The notes: generated by a model not told the origin, from the sequence alone. Counted from the first letter of the stretch, positions 35,123 to 45,994 are shown. The stretch: DNA of 64,000 nt from Pelagibacteraceae bacterium (GCA_019651435.1 BOYI01000001.1:372001-436000), one strand, 5' to 3'. Numbers and translations are program-made.

Positions 35123-35305
35123 TTAAGAGATTTCATAGTCTCCATAAACAATGGTATTTGAGCTATCTAGTTGATATTTTTTTAAAAGTCTAACTTTACT
35201 ATTTTTTTCCCTTAGTTTTCTTATCTCTAGAGCGGCTTCTCTTCGGTATTTTCTATTTTTCCACCAAGAGGAATTACCAATTTCTAAAGTAATTACTTTT
35301 TTCAT
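35123..35305 (-). CDS. Hypothetical protein
   Basis: 60 aa basic ORF overlapping the preceding gene by 1 nt. Confidence 0.45.
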   Translation of the reverse strand: MKKVITLEIGNSSWWKNRKYRREAALEIRKLREKNSKVRLLKKYQLDSSNTIVYGDYEIS

Positions 35306-35739
35306 TATACAAAACTGACTAAATAAATAATGAATATATATCGAGATATCTTTGAAATGCTTACCAATATGAAAAAAATACTAAATCGAACTTTTAATAC
35401 TCCAGCAAGCAAGGTTAAGGGATCACCAATAACTGGAACCCAAGCTAATAGCAAAGACCAAAGACCATACTTTTGAAAATATTTTTGACTTTTATTTAAT
35501 TGTTCTTGAGATACAGGAAACCATTTACGGTCTTGAAAAATAGTAATTTTTTTCCCCAAATACCAATTAAATATAGATCCCAAAATATTTCCAGAACTTG
35601 CTATAATTAAAAGTATATTTTTCTCAAATAAATTTGTTAATAACATAGTTGTCAAAACTATTTCAGAAGATAAAGGCAGTATAGTTGCTGCTAACAAGCT
35701 AATTATAAAAAGTTTCAAATAGGATATAAATATCAACAA
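35305..35739 (-). CDS. YqaA/SNARE-associated (DedA-like) small membrane protein
   Basis: 144 aa; GNILGSIFNWYLGK, YGLWSLLLAWVPVIGDPLTLLAGVLKV. Confidence 0.8.
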   Translation of the reverse strand: MLIFISYLKLFIISLLAATILPLSSEIVLTTMLLTNLFEKNILLIIASSGNILGSIFNWYLGKKITIFQDRKWFPVSQEQLNKSQKYFQKYGLWSLLLAWVPVIGDPLTLLAGVLKVRFSIFFILVSISKISRYIFIIYLVSFV

Positions 35740-35752
35740 TATTTAATTTCTC

Positions 35753-36166
35753 TTAATATACCGACTCAGCTTTTAAAATATCCAGGATTAGCATGAATGT
35801 AAAATATCCTGCATTGATAAATACAATAAAACTAAACATATAAATTATTTCTTTGGAAACATTCTCACTGACAAAATTAGGAAAAAAATATTTTCCTAAT
35901 AAAAAACTAATCTCAGAATAGATTACTGTTATAACTCCAGCAACAAAGAGGACATATGTAAATTTTCCAAAATGATTTACAATCAATAGACTAAGCAGAA
36001 CAAATATTAATAAAAAAAAAGATGAATAAATTGAAATTTTGGAAAAAGTTAATTTTTGTTTATAGATTTTTCTTGCTAGTAGTAATAAACTAAAAATAAA
36101 AGTCAATATTATAGAAATTATTAAAATTTTTGTATTATAAAGGGACTCTGTAAAAAATAGATCCAA
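35753..36166 (-). CDS. Hypothetical membrane protein (TTG start)
   Basis: 137 aa with about 4 TM segments. Confidence 0.5.
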   Translation of the reverse strand: MDLFFTESLYNTKILIISIILTFIFSLLLLARKIYKQKLTFSKISIYSSFFLLIFVLLSLLIVNHFGKFTYVLFVAGVITVIYSEISFLLGKYFFPNFVSENVSKEIIYMFSFIVFINAGYFTFMLILDILKAESVY

Positions 36167-36169
36167 AGA

Positions 36170-36262
36170 CTATTTTTTTCTAATTTTTCTAATAGTCATT
36201 ATTGAGAGGTATAAAACAAAGGCAACAATCAAAGCTGCACCTAATAGAAATAACCATTTCAT
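36170..36262 (-). CDS. Possible 30-aa single-TM small protein
   Basis: ATG...TAG ORF MKWLFLLGAALIVAFVLYLSIMTIRKIRKK just upstream of the 137-aa membrane ORF. Confidence 0.4.
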   Translation of the reverse strand: MKWLFLLGAALIVAFVLYLSIMTIRKIRKK

Positions 36263-36302
36263 TAATTAAAACATATCATAAATTGATTATTCAGAAAGTA
36301 TT

Positions 36303-38873
36303 TTAAGAATTTAATATTTTTAAGTTTTTATTTGCTATTTTAAGACCATACTTATCTTTACTAAAAATAATTTTTTCTGGAATATTTTCACCCATGTCTA
36401 GAATAATTTCTGATAAAGGATTAAGAATTTCATCTTGAAGCAATCTTTTAAGAGGTCGTGCTCCAAAAATAGGATCGAAACCTTTCTCTGATAAGAATTC
36501 TAATGCCTCATCAGAAAAACTTATCTGAATACCCTTTGAACTAATCCTATCTTGAATGATATCAATTTGATTTTTTAAGATATGATTAATATTTTCTTTA
36601 GTAAGTTTATTGAAAAGAATAATATCATCAATTCTGTTTAAAAACTCGAGTCGAAAATGATTTTTTAATTCTTCTAATGCTAAGTTCTTTTTTGTAGCAT
36701 AATCAAAATTATCATCGATAGGAATTTGAGATCCGATATTAGATGTCATAATGATCAGAGTATTTTTAAAGTTTACTATTTTGCCTTTGGAGTCAGTTAA
36801 TCTTCCATCATCCAGTATTTGAAGTAGAATATTAAATACATCAGGGTGAGCTTTTTCTATTTCATCAAAAGAATGACTTGATAAGGACGTCGGCGAACAG
36901 AGTCAGTTAATTTACCTCCATCATCATAGCCAACATACCCTGGAGGTGAGCCAATCAATTTACTTACGGAATGCTTTTCCATATATTCAGACATATCCAG
37001 TCGAAGCATTTGTTTTTCATTATCAAATACATATTCTGCTAAAGCTTTAGATAATTCAGTTTTACCAACTCCTGTTGGTCCTAAAAAGAGAAACGAACCT
37101 AAAGGTTTATTAGGATCTTGTAGTCCTGCTTTTGAAATTTTAATCGCTTTTGATACTTTTTCGATAGCATCGTTTTGACCAATAACTCTTTTTTCAAGTA
37201 GTCGTTCAATGTTAACTAATTTATTGTTTTCACCACTAGATAATTTCTCGAGAGGTATGCCAGTCCATTTTGAGACAACTCCAGCGATATCTTCTGCATT
37301 AATGACCTCATTAATAATCTTTGATTGCTCTTGTTCATTAAGCGAGTTATATTCTTTTTGAAGATCTGGGAGTAATCCATACATAATTTCACTAGCTTTT
37401 GTTAAATCACCATTTCGTTGTGCAGCCTCTAAATCCTCTTTTGCTTGATCGATACGCTCATTAAGATTTCTTTTGGTATCTAAAATCTTTTTTTCTGCCT
37501 CCCAAGTAGCATTGAGACTTTTTAGTTTTTCTTCCAGTTCTTGAATTTGTTTATTGATAGTTTCATTCTTTTTTTCATCTTGCTCACTATCTTTTGATAG
37601 AACATTCTTTTCCATTTGAAGCTTGATTAAATCGCGATCTAACTGATCAATCTCTTCAGGCTTACTATCAATTTCCATTTTTACTTTACTGGCTGCTTCA
37701 TCCATTAAGTCAATCGCTTTATCAGGAAGAAAACGATCAGTGATATATCGGTCAGATAATTGAACTGCAGCTAGAATAGCTTCATCACTTATTCTTATAC
37801 CATGATGAATTTCATATTTTTCTTTTAAGCCTCTTAGGATTGCAACCGCATCTGTGGTTGAGGGTTCATTGACAAATACTGGTTGAAACCTTCGAGTAAG
37901 AGCAGCGTCTTTTTCAAAATATTTTTTATATTCATCTAAGGTTGTGGCACCTACACAATGTAATTCACCTCTTGCTAAAGCGGTTTTAACATGTTGAGGC
38001 ATCCATCGCACCATCAGACTTCCAGCACCCACTAAGGTATGAATTTCATCAATAAATAAAATAATTTCCATTTTCTTTATGGATTTCTTTTAAAACATTT
38101 TGAAGTCGCTCTTCAAATTCTCCTCGGTATTTTGCACCAGCGAGAAGTAATCCGAGATCTAAAATACGAATTACTTTATTTTCCAAAGATCTAGGAACAT
38201 CTTTATTAACTATTCTCTGAGCTAATCCTTCGATAAGAGCTGTTTTTCCAACACCCGGATCACCAATTAGAATAGGATTGTTTTTAGTTCTTCGAGATAA
38301 AACCTGAATAGTTCTTCGTATTTCTTCATCGCGACCAATGACAGGATCTAACTCCCTGTTCTGTGCTTTTTGTGTAACGTTAATTGTATATTTTTCTAAT
38401 GCATTGAAGTTATCATCTGAACTTTCGTTATCAGATTTAGAACTTTTTCGAATTTCAGAAATTTTACTTTTAATTTTATTAAGATTTAGCCCTACTTTTT
38501 TTATAATCGATTCAATATTATTATCAGATTGAATAGAGCTAATTAAAAGAGAGTCTATTGATACGTAGTTGTCTTGTTGTTCAGAGGCTAATTTTTCTGC
38601 ATTCTCAAAAAGTTGAATTAATTTTGGATCTGCAAAAATTTGGCCATTTCCCCCATTTGGGAGTTCTTTTGATAAGTTGTTTTGAACTAAATTTTTAATC
38701 TGGTTGAAATCACTACCTTCAAAAGCTTTTACTATGAGGTCATGATTACTATTCAATAATTCAGAGAAAATATGCATGGGAGTGATTTTTTGATGTTTTT
38801 TTCCTAATGCCAAATTTTGAGCAGCATTAATTATTTTTTTTGAACTATTAGTATATTTTTCAAAATTCATCAT
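36303..38873 (-). CDS. clpB: ATP-dependent chaperone ClpB (frameshifts near 36750-36890 and 38070)
   Basis: [76 protein letters not shown]. Confidence 0.93.
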
Positions 38874-38895
38874 ATAATTTATGTGGTTATAATTT

Positions 38896-39003
38896 ATGAA
38901 GAAACAAGACCCGAAGAAAAAAAACTTAGAAGACATAAAAAAAGAGAAATTAGCGCTAAAGTTAAGAGAAAATTTAAAAAAAAGAAAAAAACCAACTAAA
39001 TAG
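38896..39003 (+). CDS. Small basic protein, 35 aa
   Basis: ATG...TAG ORF MKKQDPKKKNLEDIKKEKLALKLRENLKKRKKPTK, 3 nt before murA; absent from the ORF track because of length. Confidence 0.5.
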   Translation: MKKQDPKKKNLEDIKKEKLALKLRENLKKRKKPTK

Positions 39004-39006
39004 AAA

Positions 39007-40263
39007 ATGCAAAAAGTAATAATTGAAGGTCCTGTCACCTTAAAAGGTGAAGTTAATATTTCAGGTTCCAAAAATGCCTCTCTTCCAATTATGATTTCTA
39101 CTGTCTTATCTAAAGGAAGTTGTTTGATTAGCAACGTTCCCAATCTTCGTGATACAAGATTTTTAGTTTCTATTCTTCAAGACTTAGGTTGCAAGGTAGA
39201 TTTTCAAAAAAATATTTTTGCTGTTCATAATTCATCAATTAAAAAAAAATCAGCTGATTACGAATATGTTCGTCAAATGAGGGCTTCTATAGTTTTGCTT
39301 GGACCCGTTATAGCAAGATATCCAAAATTTAAAATAGCTCTTCCTGGTGGTTGCTCGATTGGAACCCGAGGTATTGATTTACACTTAGAGGCCTTGAAAT
39401 TAATGGGTGTGAAAATTTCTATTCGTGGTGGCTACGTAATAGCAGATCGAAAAAATAAACAATTAAATGCCATCAATCACAAATTCTCAAAAATTAGTGT
39501 AGGAGCTACTCAAAATATTTTGATGGCTGCTACTCTGGCTAATGGAAAGACAGTTCTCAAAAATTGTGCGATAGAGCCTGAGGTAATTGATCTGATCAAT
39601 TTTCTTAATAGTTGTGGTGCAAAAATTTCCATTAAAAATAGAACAATTACAATTTTAGGTGTCACAGAACTCGAACTACAAAATCACGAAGTTATTCCAG
39701 ATAGAGTAGAGGCGGGGTCTTATATCTTGGCTGTGATGGCAACAAAAGGAAAAGTTATAATGAAAGATTTTGAACCCAGACATCTCGAATTTCCATTGAA
39801 TATCTACCAATCTATGGGATTAAAAATCAAAAAAGTATCTAATCGGTCTTATGAACTTAGTTGTAGAAATTTAAAAACAATTAAAAAAATCAATACAAAA
39901 GAATATCCAGGATACCCAACTGACCTCCAAGCACAAATTATTGCCGCATTATTAAAAACTGGAATAAAATCTCGAGTGACAGAAAATATTTTTGAAAATA
40001 GATTTATTCATATTCCTGAGTTAAGACGATTTGGAGCCGATTTAAAATTAAAGGATAAAACCGTTGAGATACAAAAAGTAAGTGAACTTTATGGGGCAGA
40101 GGTGATGGCAACCGATATTCGTGCAAGTTTTTCTCTTATTATTGCCGCTATTATGGCCAAAGGCACCACTACGATTGATCGAATTTATCACTTAGATCGA
40201 GGATATGAAGATTTTGATTTAAAATTAAAAAAATGTGGCGTAAACATTAAAAGGAAAAAATGA
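39007..40263 (+). CDS. murA: UDP-N-acetylglucosamine 1-carboxyvinyltransferase
   Basis: 418 aa; GSKNASLPIM, RQMRASIVLLGP, PGGCSIGTRGIDLHL, YPTDLQAQ. Confidence 0.95.
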   Translation: MQKVIIEGPVTLKGEVNISGSKNASLPIMISTVLSKGSCLISNVPNLRDTRFLVSILQDLGCKVDFQKNIFAVHNSSIKKKSADYEYVRQMRASIVLLGPVIARYPKFKIALPGGCSIGTRGIDLHLEALKLMGVKISIRGGYVIADRKNKQLNAINHKFSKISVGATQNILMAATLANGKTVLKNCAIEPEVIDLINFLNSCGAKISIKNRTITILGVTELELQNHEVIPDRVEAGSYILAVMATKGKVIMKDFEPRHLEFPLNIYQSMGLKIKKVSNRSYELSCRNLKTIKKINTKEYPGYPTDLQAQIIAALLKTGIKSRVTENIFENRFIHIPELRRFGADLKLKDKTVEIQKVSELYGAEVMATDIRASFSLIIAAIMAKGTTTIDRIYHLDRGYEDFDLKLKKCGVNIKRKK

Positions 40264-40892
40264 ATTCAAATTTAATTATTGCTTGCCCTAAGGGCAGATT
40301 AGAAAAAAAGGTTGTCAAATATCTTGCCGATCGTGGCTTAGAAATTGAAAAAGCATTTTTTGATGATGAAATTCGAAAACTGACATTTGATACGAATTTT
40401 AAAAATATAAAAGTAATAAAACTGAAACCTTCAGATATTCGATCATATACAATCCTTGGTGCTGCAGATATAGGATTTGTTGGATATGATGATATTTTAG
40501 AGAATTCATCAGAAAATATTGTGCTTTTACAAAAGACGTCTATTGGCAAATGTAGAATTTCAATTGCCTCAGATCGAAAAAAAATAGATTTTTCTGAAAA
40601 AAAGGTATTTAAAGTTGCAACCAAATTTCAAAATATATCAGAGCAATATTTTCGTGATCTTAATATACAAACAGAGACGATCAAACTAAATGGATCAATC
40701 GAATTAGCTGTCAAATACGGAGTAGCAGATTTTATTTTAGACTTAGTTCAATCTGGAAAGACTCTCAAAGACAATCAACTATATGAAAATGTAATTATTA
40801 ATAATGATATCTCTACAGTAATTATTAGTAGTTACTATGCCTATGACACTAAAAAAGTATTTATAAAAAAACTCTTAACTAAAGGTTTATAG
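40260..40892 (+). CDS. hisG: ATP phosphoribosyltransferase
   Basis: 210 aa; ACPKGRLEKKV, GAADIGFVGYDDI; overlaps murA by 4 nt. Confidence 0.92.
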   Translation: MNSNLIIACPKGRLEKKVVKYLADRGLEIEKAFFDDEIRKLTFDTNFKNIKVIKLKPSDIRSYTILGAADIGFVGYDDILENSSENIVLLQKTSIGKCRISIASDRKKIDFSEKKVFKVATKFQNISEQYFRDLNIQTETIKLNGSIELAVKYGVADFILDLVQSGKTLKDNQLYENVIINNDISTVIISSYYAYDTKKVFIKKLLTKGL

Positions 40893-42161
40893 TGAAAATA
40901 GTTAGTAAAAATTGGATTTTATCCAACTTAAATTCATCTCTTAAGGCTTCTACCTCAGTTTCTTCAACTGTAAAATCAATCATAGAGGATATAAAAAAAA
41001 ATGGCGATAGGGCAGTTTTAAAATATGTCAAAAAATTTGAAAATCCTAAAGCTACAATTAAAAATATCAAATTATCAAAACAAGTTTTAAAGAGCGCATA
41101 TAACTCTATATCTAAACAAGATAAAGAGGCTTTAAAGTTAGCTTATAGAAGAATTCACTACTATCACACTAAACAAAAGAAAACTTCTTACTCTTATAAA
41201 GATCAACTTGATACTAAGTTTTATATACAATGGAATCCCATTGATAATGTAGGTCTGTACATCCCTGGTGGTATGGCTTCTTATCCTTCGACAGTTTTGA
41301 TGACTACAATTCCTGCAAAATAGCAAATGTTCCAAATATTATGCTTTGTGTTCCCTCAAAAATGGAATTACATCAAATTTAACATTAGCCGCAGCTCACC
41401 TTTGTGGTGTTGATCATGTTTATAATATTGGTGGAGCCCAAGCTATAGCTGCTTTTGCTTATGGTACTAAAACAATTAAAAAGGCCGATAAAGTTTTTGG
41501 TCCTGGCAATCAATTTGTAGCTGAAGCAAAAAAACAACTTTTTGGTACCATTGGTATTGATCTACCTGCAGGCCCATCTGAAGTACTTGTTATCGCTAAT
41601 AGTAAATCTAATCCAAATTGGATAGCCTATGATGTTCTTGCTCAAGCTGAACATGATCCTAATGCTAAGACTTATGTTGTTAGCACATCTAAAAGTTTAC
41701 TTGAGAGTGTAAAAAAAGAAATTTCTTCATTAATTAAAAATTCTAAAATTCAAAATGTTGAACAGTCTATCAAAAATCATTGTTTTCTAATTCACTCTCA
41801 AGGCAAAAAAGAGATTTATGAAATTTCTAACTTTATTGCCCCTGAGCACCTTCACATTCACTCAAAGTTTTCTAAAGATTTATTAAAAAATATCATCCAT
41901 GCAGGATCGGTTTTTGTTGGAGAAAAGGCACCTGTGCCTCTTGGGGACTACACTATTGGCACTAATCATGTTTTGCCCACTGATCAAACAGCAAAATTTG
42001 CTTCTGGACTTGGCGTGGATGATTTTATGAAAAAAACTGTCTTTATTAATGCTGGAAATAAAACTTTAAAGATAATTTCTAAACCTACGACTCTTTTAGC
42101 TAGAAAAGAAGGTTTAGAGGCTCATGCATTATCTGTTGAAATTAGAAAAATCAAAACATAA
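40892..42161 (+). CDS. hisD: Histidinol dehydrogenase (frameshift near 41320)
   Basis: VGLYIPGGMASYPSTVLM, VDHVYNIGGAQAIAAFAYGT, KVFGPGNQFVAEAK, DLPAGPSEVLVIA. Confidence 0.93.
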
Positions 42162-42173
42162 TATACACAAAAT

Positions 42174-42395
42174 ATGTCCAAAGAAGATGCAATCGAATTT
42201 CAAGGTGTAGTTTCAGAACTACTACCCAACGCTATGTTTAAGGTTAAGCTTGATAATGATCATGAGGTTATAGCACACACATCAGGTAAGATGAGAAAAA
42301 ACAGAATTAGAGTGTTGGCAGGAGATAGGGTTACTGTTGAAATGACACCATACGACTTAACTAAGGGCAGAATTACATTTAGGTCAAAAAACTAA
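42174..42395 (+). CDS. infA: Translation initiation factor IF-1
   Basis: 73 aa; [55 protein letters not shown]. Confidence 0.96.
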   Translation: MSKEDAIEFQGVVSELLPNAMFKVKLDNDHEVIAHTSGKMRKNRIRVLAGDRVTVEMTPYDLTKGRITFRSKN

Positions 42396-42423
42396 TGAAT
42401 TATTTTTTAAAAGGAGCAATGCC

Positions 42424-43550
42424 GTGTCTACAAAACTTATTGTCACAAACTACAAAAATTTCAAATGTGGAGTCAAACTTAATGAAGGAGAATTGGTTAA
42501 TATTCGATTTCAACCCAATGAAGATGTTCAAATTGGAGATATTTATAAAGTTAGGATAGCTGAGATACTCCCGAACGATAGCGGAGCTTTTGTTACTTAT
42601 GGTAAAGGAGACCAAAGAGGTTTTTTTAAGCGTATCAATTTACCTAACGGTGATAAAGTACATGAAGGCCAATCCCTTTTGCTTCAAGTAAGGAGCATTG
42701 GTTCCAAGGATAAAGTCCATTTATTTACAAACAATATCATTCTTACAGGTAAATTTATTAACCTTCTGCCTTATGGTGATGAAATTATATTGAGTCGAAG
42801 AACTCGAAAAATTTAGATACTAATCAACAAGATAAAATTATGGATGCATTAAGTGAGTCTGAGGTTGGACTGATTGCAAGACACAATTTAGTTCCTGAAA
42901 ACTTAGATATTGCTCAAGCAGAACTACAATCATTGAACCAGCAATGGAAAGATATCGAATTAAATGCAAAAGAATTAAATGAAGAAGGTTTAGTTTTTCA
43001 AAATACTTACTTTGATCAAAATTTTGTTTGTGATTATTCAGATAAAAATACTGATCAAATTATTTTTAGTGATCACGATCGTTTGAAAAAGTTAAAACTT
43101 GGGATGAAGGACTTGACTCTAGTTTTGCTAATATCTGCGAAGAGATGTCTTCTGAACAAATTGAAGAACACTTTAATTTAAGCGAAAAAATTGATTATCT
43201 AATAGGTCACCAGTATGAACTCCCAAGTGGTGGTAATATCATGTTTGGAAAAACAGATGCCTTGACAGCTATTGATGTTAATACTGGAAGTGCAAAAAGA
43301 TTTGATACAAATCGTGAAGCTATTCAACTAATTGCTAAGCTTAATAAAATTAAAGAATATTTCTGGCAAAGTTGTTATTGATCCAGTTGCTAGTGATCAC
43401 AATACTCTTCGTAAACTTGTTGGAATGCTAAAAAATGAATTCCGTGATGATCTGAGCATCACTAATGTTTATGGCTATACTCGTGGAGGACTATTGGAGT
43501 TAAGTAGATCTAGAAATGATCGATCAATTGATGAATTAAATCTAAATTAG
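42424..43550 (+). CDS. rng: Ribonuclease G/E family protein (frameshifts)
   Basis: KVRIAEILPNDSGAFVTYG, LPSGGNIMFGKTDALTAIDVNTGSA, VYGYTRGGLLELSRSR across four ORFs. Confidence 0.88.
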
Positions 43551-43565
43551 TAATTAAAATTGAAA

Positions 43566-43641
<76 letters not shown>

Positions 43642-43749
43642 ATCGAACGTAATTTCTATTATATAAATTTTATCTTTTCTACTAAAAATTAACGACTTTT
43701 TGAAGGATATGATAATTTTTAAAAATCATGAAGAAGGGAATCATATGTC

Positions 43750-44121
43750 ATGACAAATTTTGAAAAGGTAAAACAATTTATGCAGACTTTTGGACAAGAG
43801 GTAAAAACAAAAGCATCTTTTAGTGATGAGAAAACAAATCAATTAAGATTAGATCTCATTTCGGAAGAATTAGAAGAACTTAAAAATGCAATGGAAAGTA
43901 AAGACTTATTAGAAGTAGCAGATGCGTTAACAGATATACTTTATGTAACTTATGGGGCAGGGCATGCCTTTGGAATAAATTTAGATAAGTGCTTTGATGA
44001 AGTTCAAAATTCTAATATGAGCAAGTTAGGTGCTGATGGAAAACCTATTTATAATGAGTCAGGTAAAGTTATGAAAGGCCCAGATTATTTCAAACCAGAC
44101 CTCTCTAAATTTTTAAGCTAA
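43750..44121 (+). CDS. MazG-like/phosphoribosyl-ATP pyrophosphohydrolase-like protein
   Basis: 123 aa; RLDLISEELEELKNAMESKDLLEVADALTDILYVTYG. Confidence 0.75.
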   Translation: MTNFEKVKQFMQTFGQEVKTKASFSDEKTNQLRLDLISEELEELKNAMESKDLLEVADALTDILYVTYGAGHAFGINLDKCFDEVQNSNMSKLGADGKPIYNESGKVMKGPDYFKPDLSKFLS

Positions 44122-44441
44122 TGATCTAAATTGGTGGCTGCAGTTTCCATGAAAATGACTTTACCATCTTTAAACTTATAATGTGCCATTACAGCCTGCC
44201 TTTTTCCATCTGAAAAATTTACTATTGAATGATCAAATCCAACTTCCTCATTTTCAAATAAAACTCTTGGTGGTTTTTCATTTTTTACATCACCACTTTT
44301 AACCCACTCAATAACCTCACTTTTTCCTATGCTCGTGCCACTTGAGTGAAAATAAAATTCAAAATCATCATGAAGTATTTCCTCCATGCTAGATGTATCG
44401 ATTTCCTCAATAGCTTTATTCATTTTTTCTAGTATTGACAT
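44118..44441 (-). CDS. SnoaL/NTF2-like protein
   Basis: 107 aa; MEEILHDDFEFYFHSSG, AHYKFKDGKVIFMET; SD AAGGAGG before ATG. Confidence 0.65.
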   Translation of the reverse strand: MSILEKMNKAIEEIDTSSMEEILHDDFEFYFHSSGTSIGKSEVIEWVKSGDVKNEKPPRVLFENEEVGFDHSIVNFSDGKRQAVMAHYKFKDGKVIFMETAATNLDH

Positions 44442-44459
44442 ATTGATCCTCCTTTTTAA

Positions 44460-44771
44460 TCAGTCGGTGAATATCATTCTCATTTCATCTTGCATCGTTC
44501 CATGTACCATAACTTTAGATAACTTTTCTTGAAGGTCGATATATTTAGGATCAGCAGACATAGCCATATCCTTATCATAATCTCCATCAAACATTTCACC
44601 TATCAAAGTCTCTCTAAAAGATCTTGGGTTCCCGCCGATTTGAAATGAAAAATAGCTTTGAGAGTCAGGAAAATGAACCTTTCTAACTTCTGCTAGTCCT
44701 TTACATATTTCCATGGCATCATTGAGTTTATCGTCCTGAACTGTAAATGTTCGAGAATATATTCCCTTCAT
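44460..44771 (-). CDS. Hypothetical protein
   Basis: Start chosen at MKGIYSRTF with GGAGAG SD; about 103 aa. Confidence 0.55.
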   Translation of the reverse strand: MKGIYSRTFTVQDDKLNDAMEICKGLAEVRKVHFPDSQSYFSFQIGGNPRSFRETLIGEMFDGDYDKDMAMSADPKYIDLQEKLSKVMVHGTMQDEMRMIFTD

Positions 44772-44772
44772 A

Positions 44773-45120
44773 TTACTCTCCCCATGCTCCATGAAATTCA
44801 ATCATTACAGCTTTTTCATCGCCAACTACCCATCCATCATGACCAGGGTCAATAGAATAAGCTTGTCCAGCTGAATATGAAGCTTCTGTTCCATCATCCA
44901 TTTTTACACAAACAGTACCTTGAGCAATATATCCCAAATGCTTTGTTTGACAGCTTTCAGTGCCAACATGAGGTTTTACGTCATTTGACCATTTCCATCC
45001 AGGCTCTGCAGTTATTCTCATTACTCTTTGATCTCCAACTTTACAGACATCCACTGTTGCATTGTTGAATGTATTAATTTGATCGTCGGGATTATTAAAA
45101 TCCCTTACATCTACTCCCAT
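44773..45120 (-). CDS. Cupin-domain protein
   Basis: 115 aa; EPGWKWSNDVKPHVGTESCQTKHLGYIAQGTVCVKMDDG...YSIDPGHDGWVVGDE; SD AAGGAGG. Confidence 0.75.
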   Translation of the reverse strand: MGVDVRDFNNPDDQINTFNNATVDVCKVGDQRVMRITAEPGWKWSNDVKPHVGTESCQTKHLGYIAQGTVCVKMDDGTEASYSAGQAYSIDPGHDGWVVGDEKAVMIEFHGAWGE

Positions 45121-45132
45121 ATATCCTCCTTG

Positions 45133-45432
45133 TTAGTCCGTACTTACTGGTGTTAATTCAAATAAATCGATACTTTGAATACACTCATCATAAATAGGTT
45201 TCATCACAGGATTTCTTCCAGATACAAAATCCTTCATTGCTTGCTCATCATGAACATGAACTTTAAACATGACACCACTCTTATCTGGTAATATTCCTGG
45301 AACTGTTTTTTCCACATGAGCAACTTTTCTTCTTTCAGCCATGCCTTCTTCAGACTGCATGAAACCCATGAACTTTTCAAAATGACCTTCACCTTCTTTG
45401 AATTTTCCTATCGCTAACATTATTTTTTCCAT
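45133..45432 (-). CDS. Small protein, possibly ferredoxin-like/ABM fold
   Basis: 99 aa; GHFEKFMGFMQSEEGMAERRKVAHVEKTV; SD GAGGAG. Confidence 0.5.
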   Translation of the reverse strand: MEKIMLAIGKFKEGEGHFEKFMGFMQSEEGMAERRKVAHVEKTVPGILPDKSGVMFKVHVHDEQAMKDFVSGRNPVMKPIYDECIQSIDLFELTPVSTD

Positions 45433-45536
45433 TTGTAGTACTCCTCTATGAATATGATAACAAATTTTAGCAAAATTAATTAAAAATCATTACAAATTTA
45501 ATATGAATTGAATGCATAACGAATGCTCTTAATGTA

Positions 45537-45686
45537 TTAAAAAAAGATAATTACCACTAAAATACAAACAACGTAATAGATGACTCTATTTCTTAAATAT
45601 TTCCAAAAATCATTTCTTCTTCGAAAATAAAAAATTAACTCTGCTATTATTGCAATGAGGATACAGAGTAGAATTGATTTTATCAT
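45537..45686 (-). CDS. Possible 49-aa two-TM small membrane protein
   Basis: ORF MIKSILLCILIAIIAELIFYFRRRNDFWKYLRNRVIYYVVCILVVIIFF between tmRNA and the small-protein operon; not in ORF track. Confidence 0.4.
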   Translation of the reverse strand: MIKSILLCILIAIIAELIFYFRRRNDFWKYLRNRVIYYVVCILVVIIFF

Positions 45687-45691
45687 AATAT

Positions 45692-45950
45692 TGAGAGGGG
45701 CGTTCTGTTGCCCGGCCGCCCCAAAGCCGCGCTTACCTAATTAGATTAAGCAGCGAGTGCTAATTCATTATCGTTAGCAATTATTTTAAGTTTCTATGTC
45801 GAAGAAACGCTTACAACGAGCAAAAACTATATCTTTCAGAGCACGTCAAACCTATATCACCCCCAAATATTTTTTTGGTGGAGGTGTCGGGTACCGCCCC
45901 CGAGTCCGATACACCTAGTACATATAGCGTTTATTGCTATAGTTGATAAA
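45692..45950 (-). ncRNA. ssrA: tmRNA, circularly permuted two-piece type
   Basis: Acceptor piece ends GGACTCGGGGGCGGTACCCGACACCTCCACCA (CCA at 45878-45876), then coding piece starts GGGGGTGATATAGGTTTGACG (from 45864); GGGGGTG pairs with CACCTCC; tag GCTAACGATAATGAATTAGCACTCGCTGCTTAA = ANDNELALAA (45778-45746). Confidence 0.93.
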
Positions 45951-45994
45951 CAACGGGGATAATATAATCTTAATAATGAATCTTTTAAACACCT

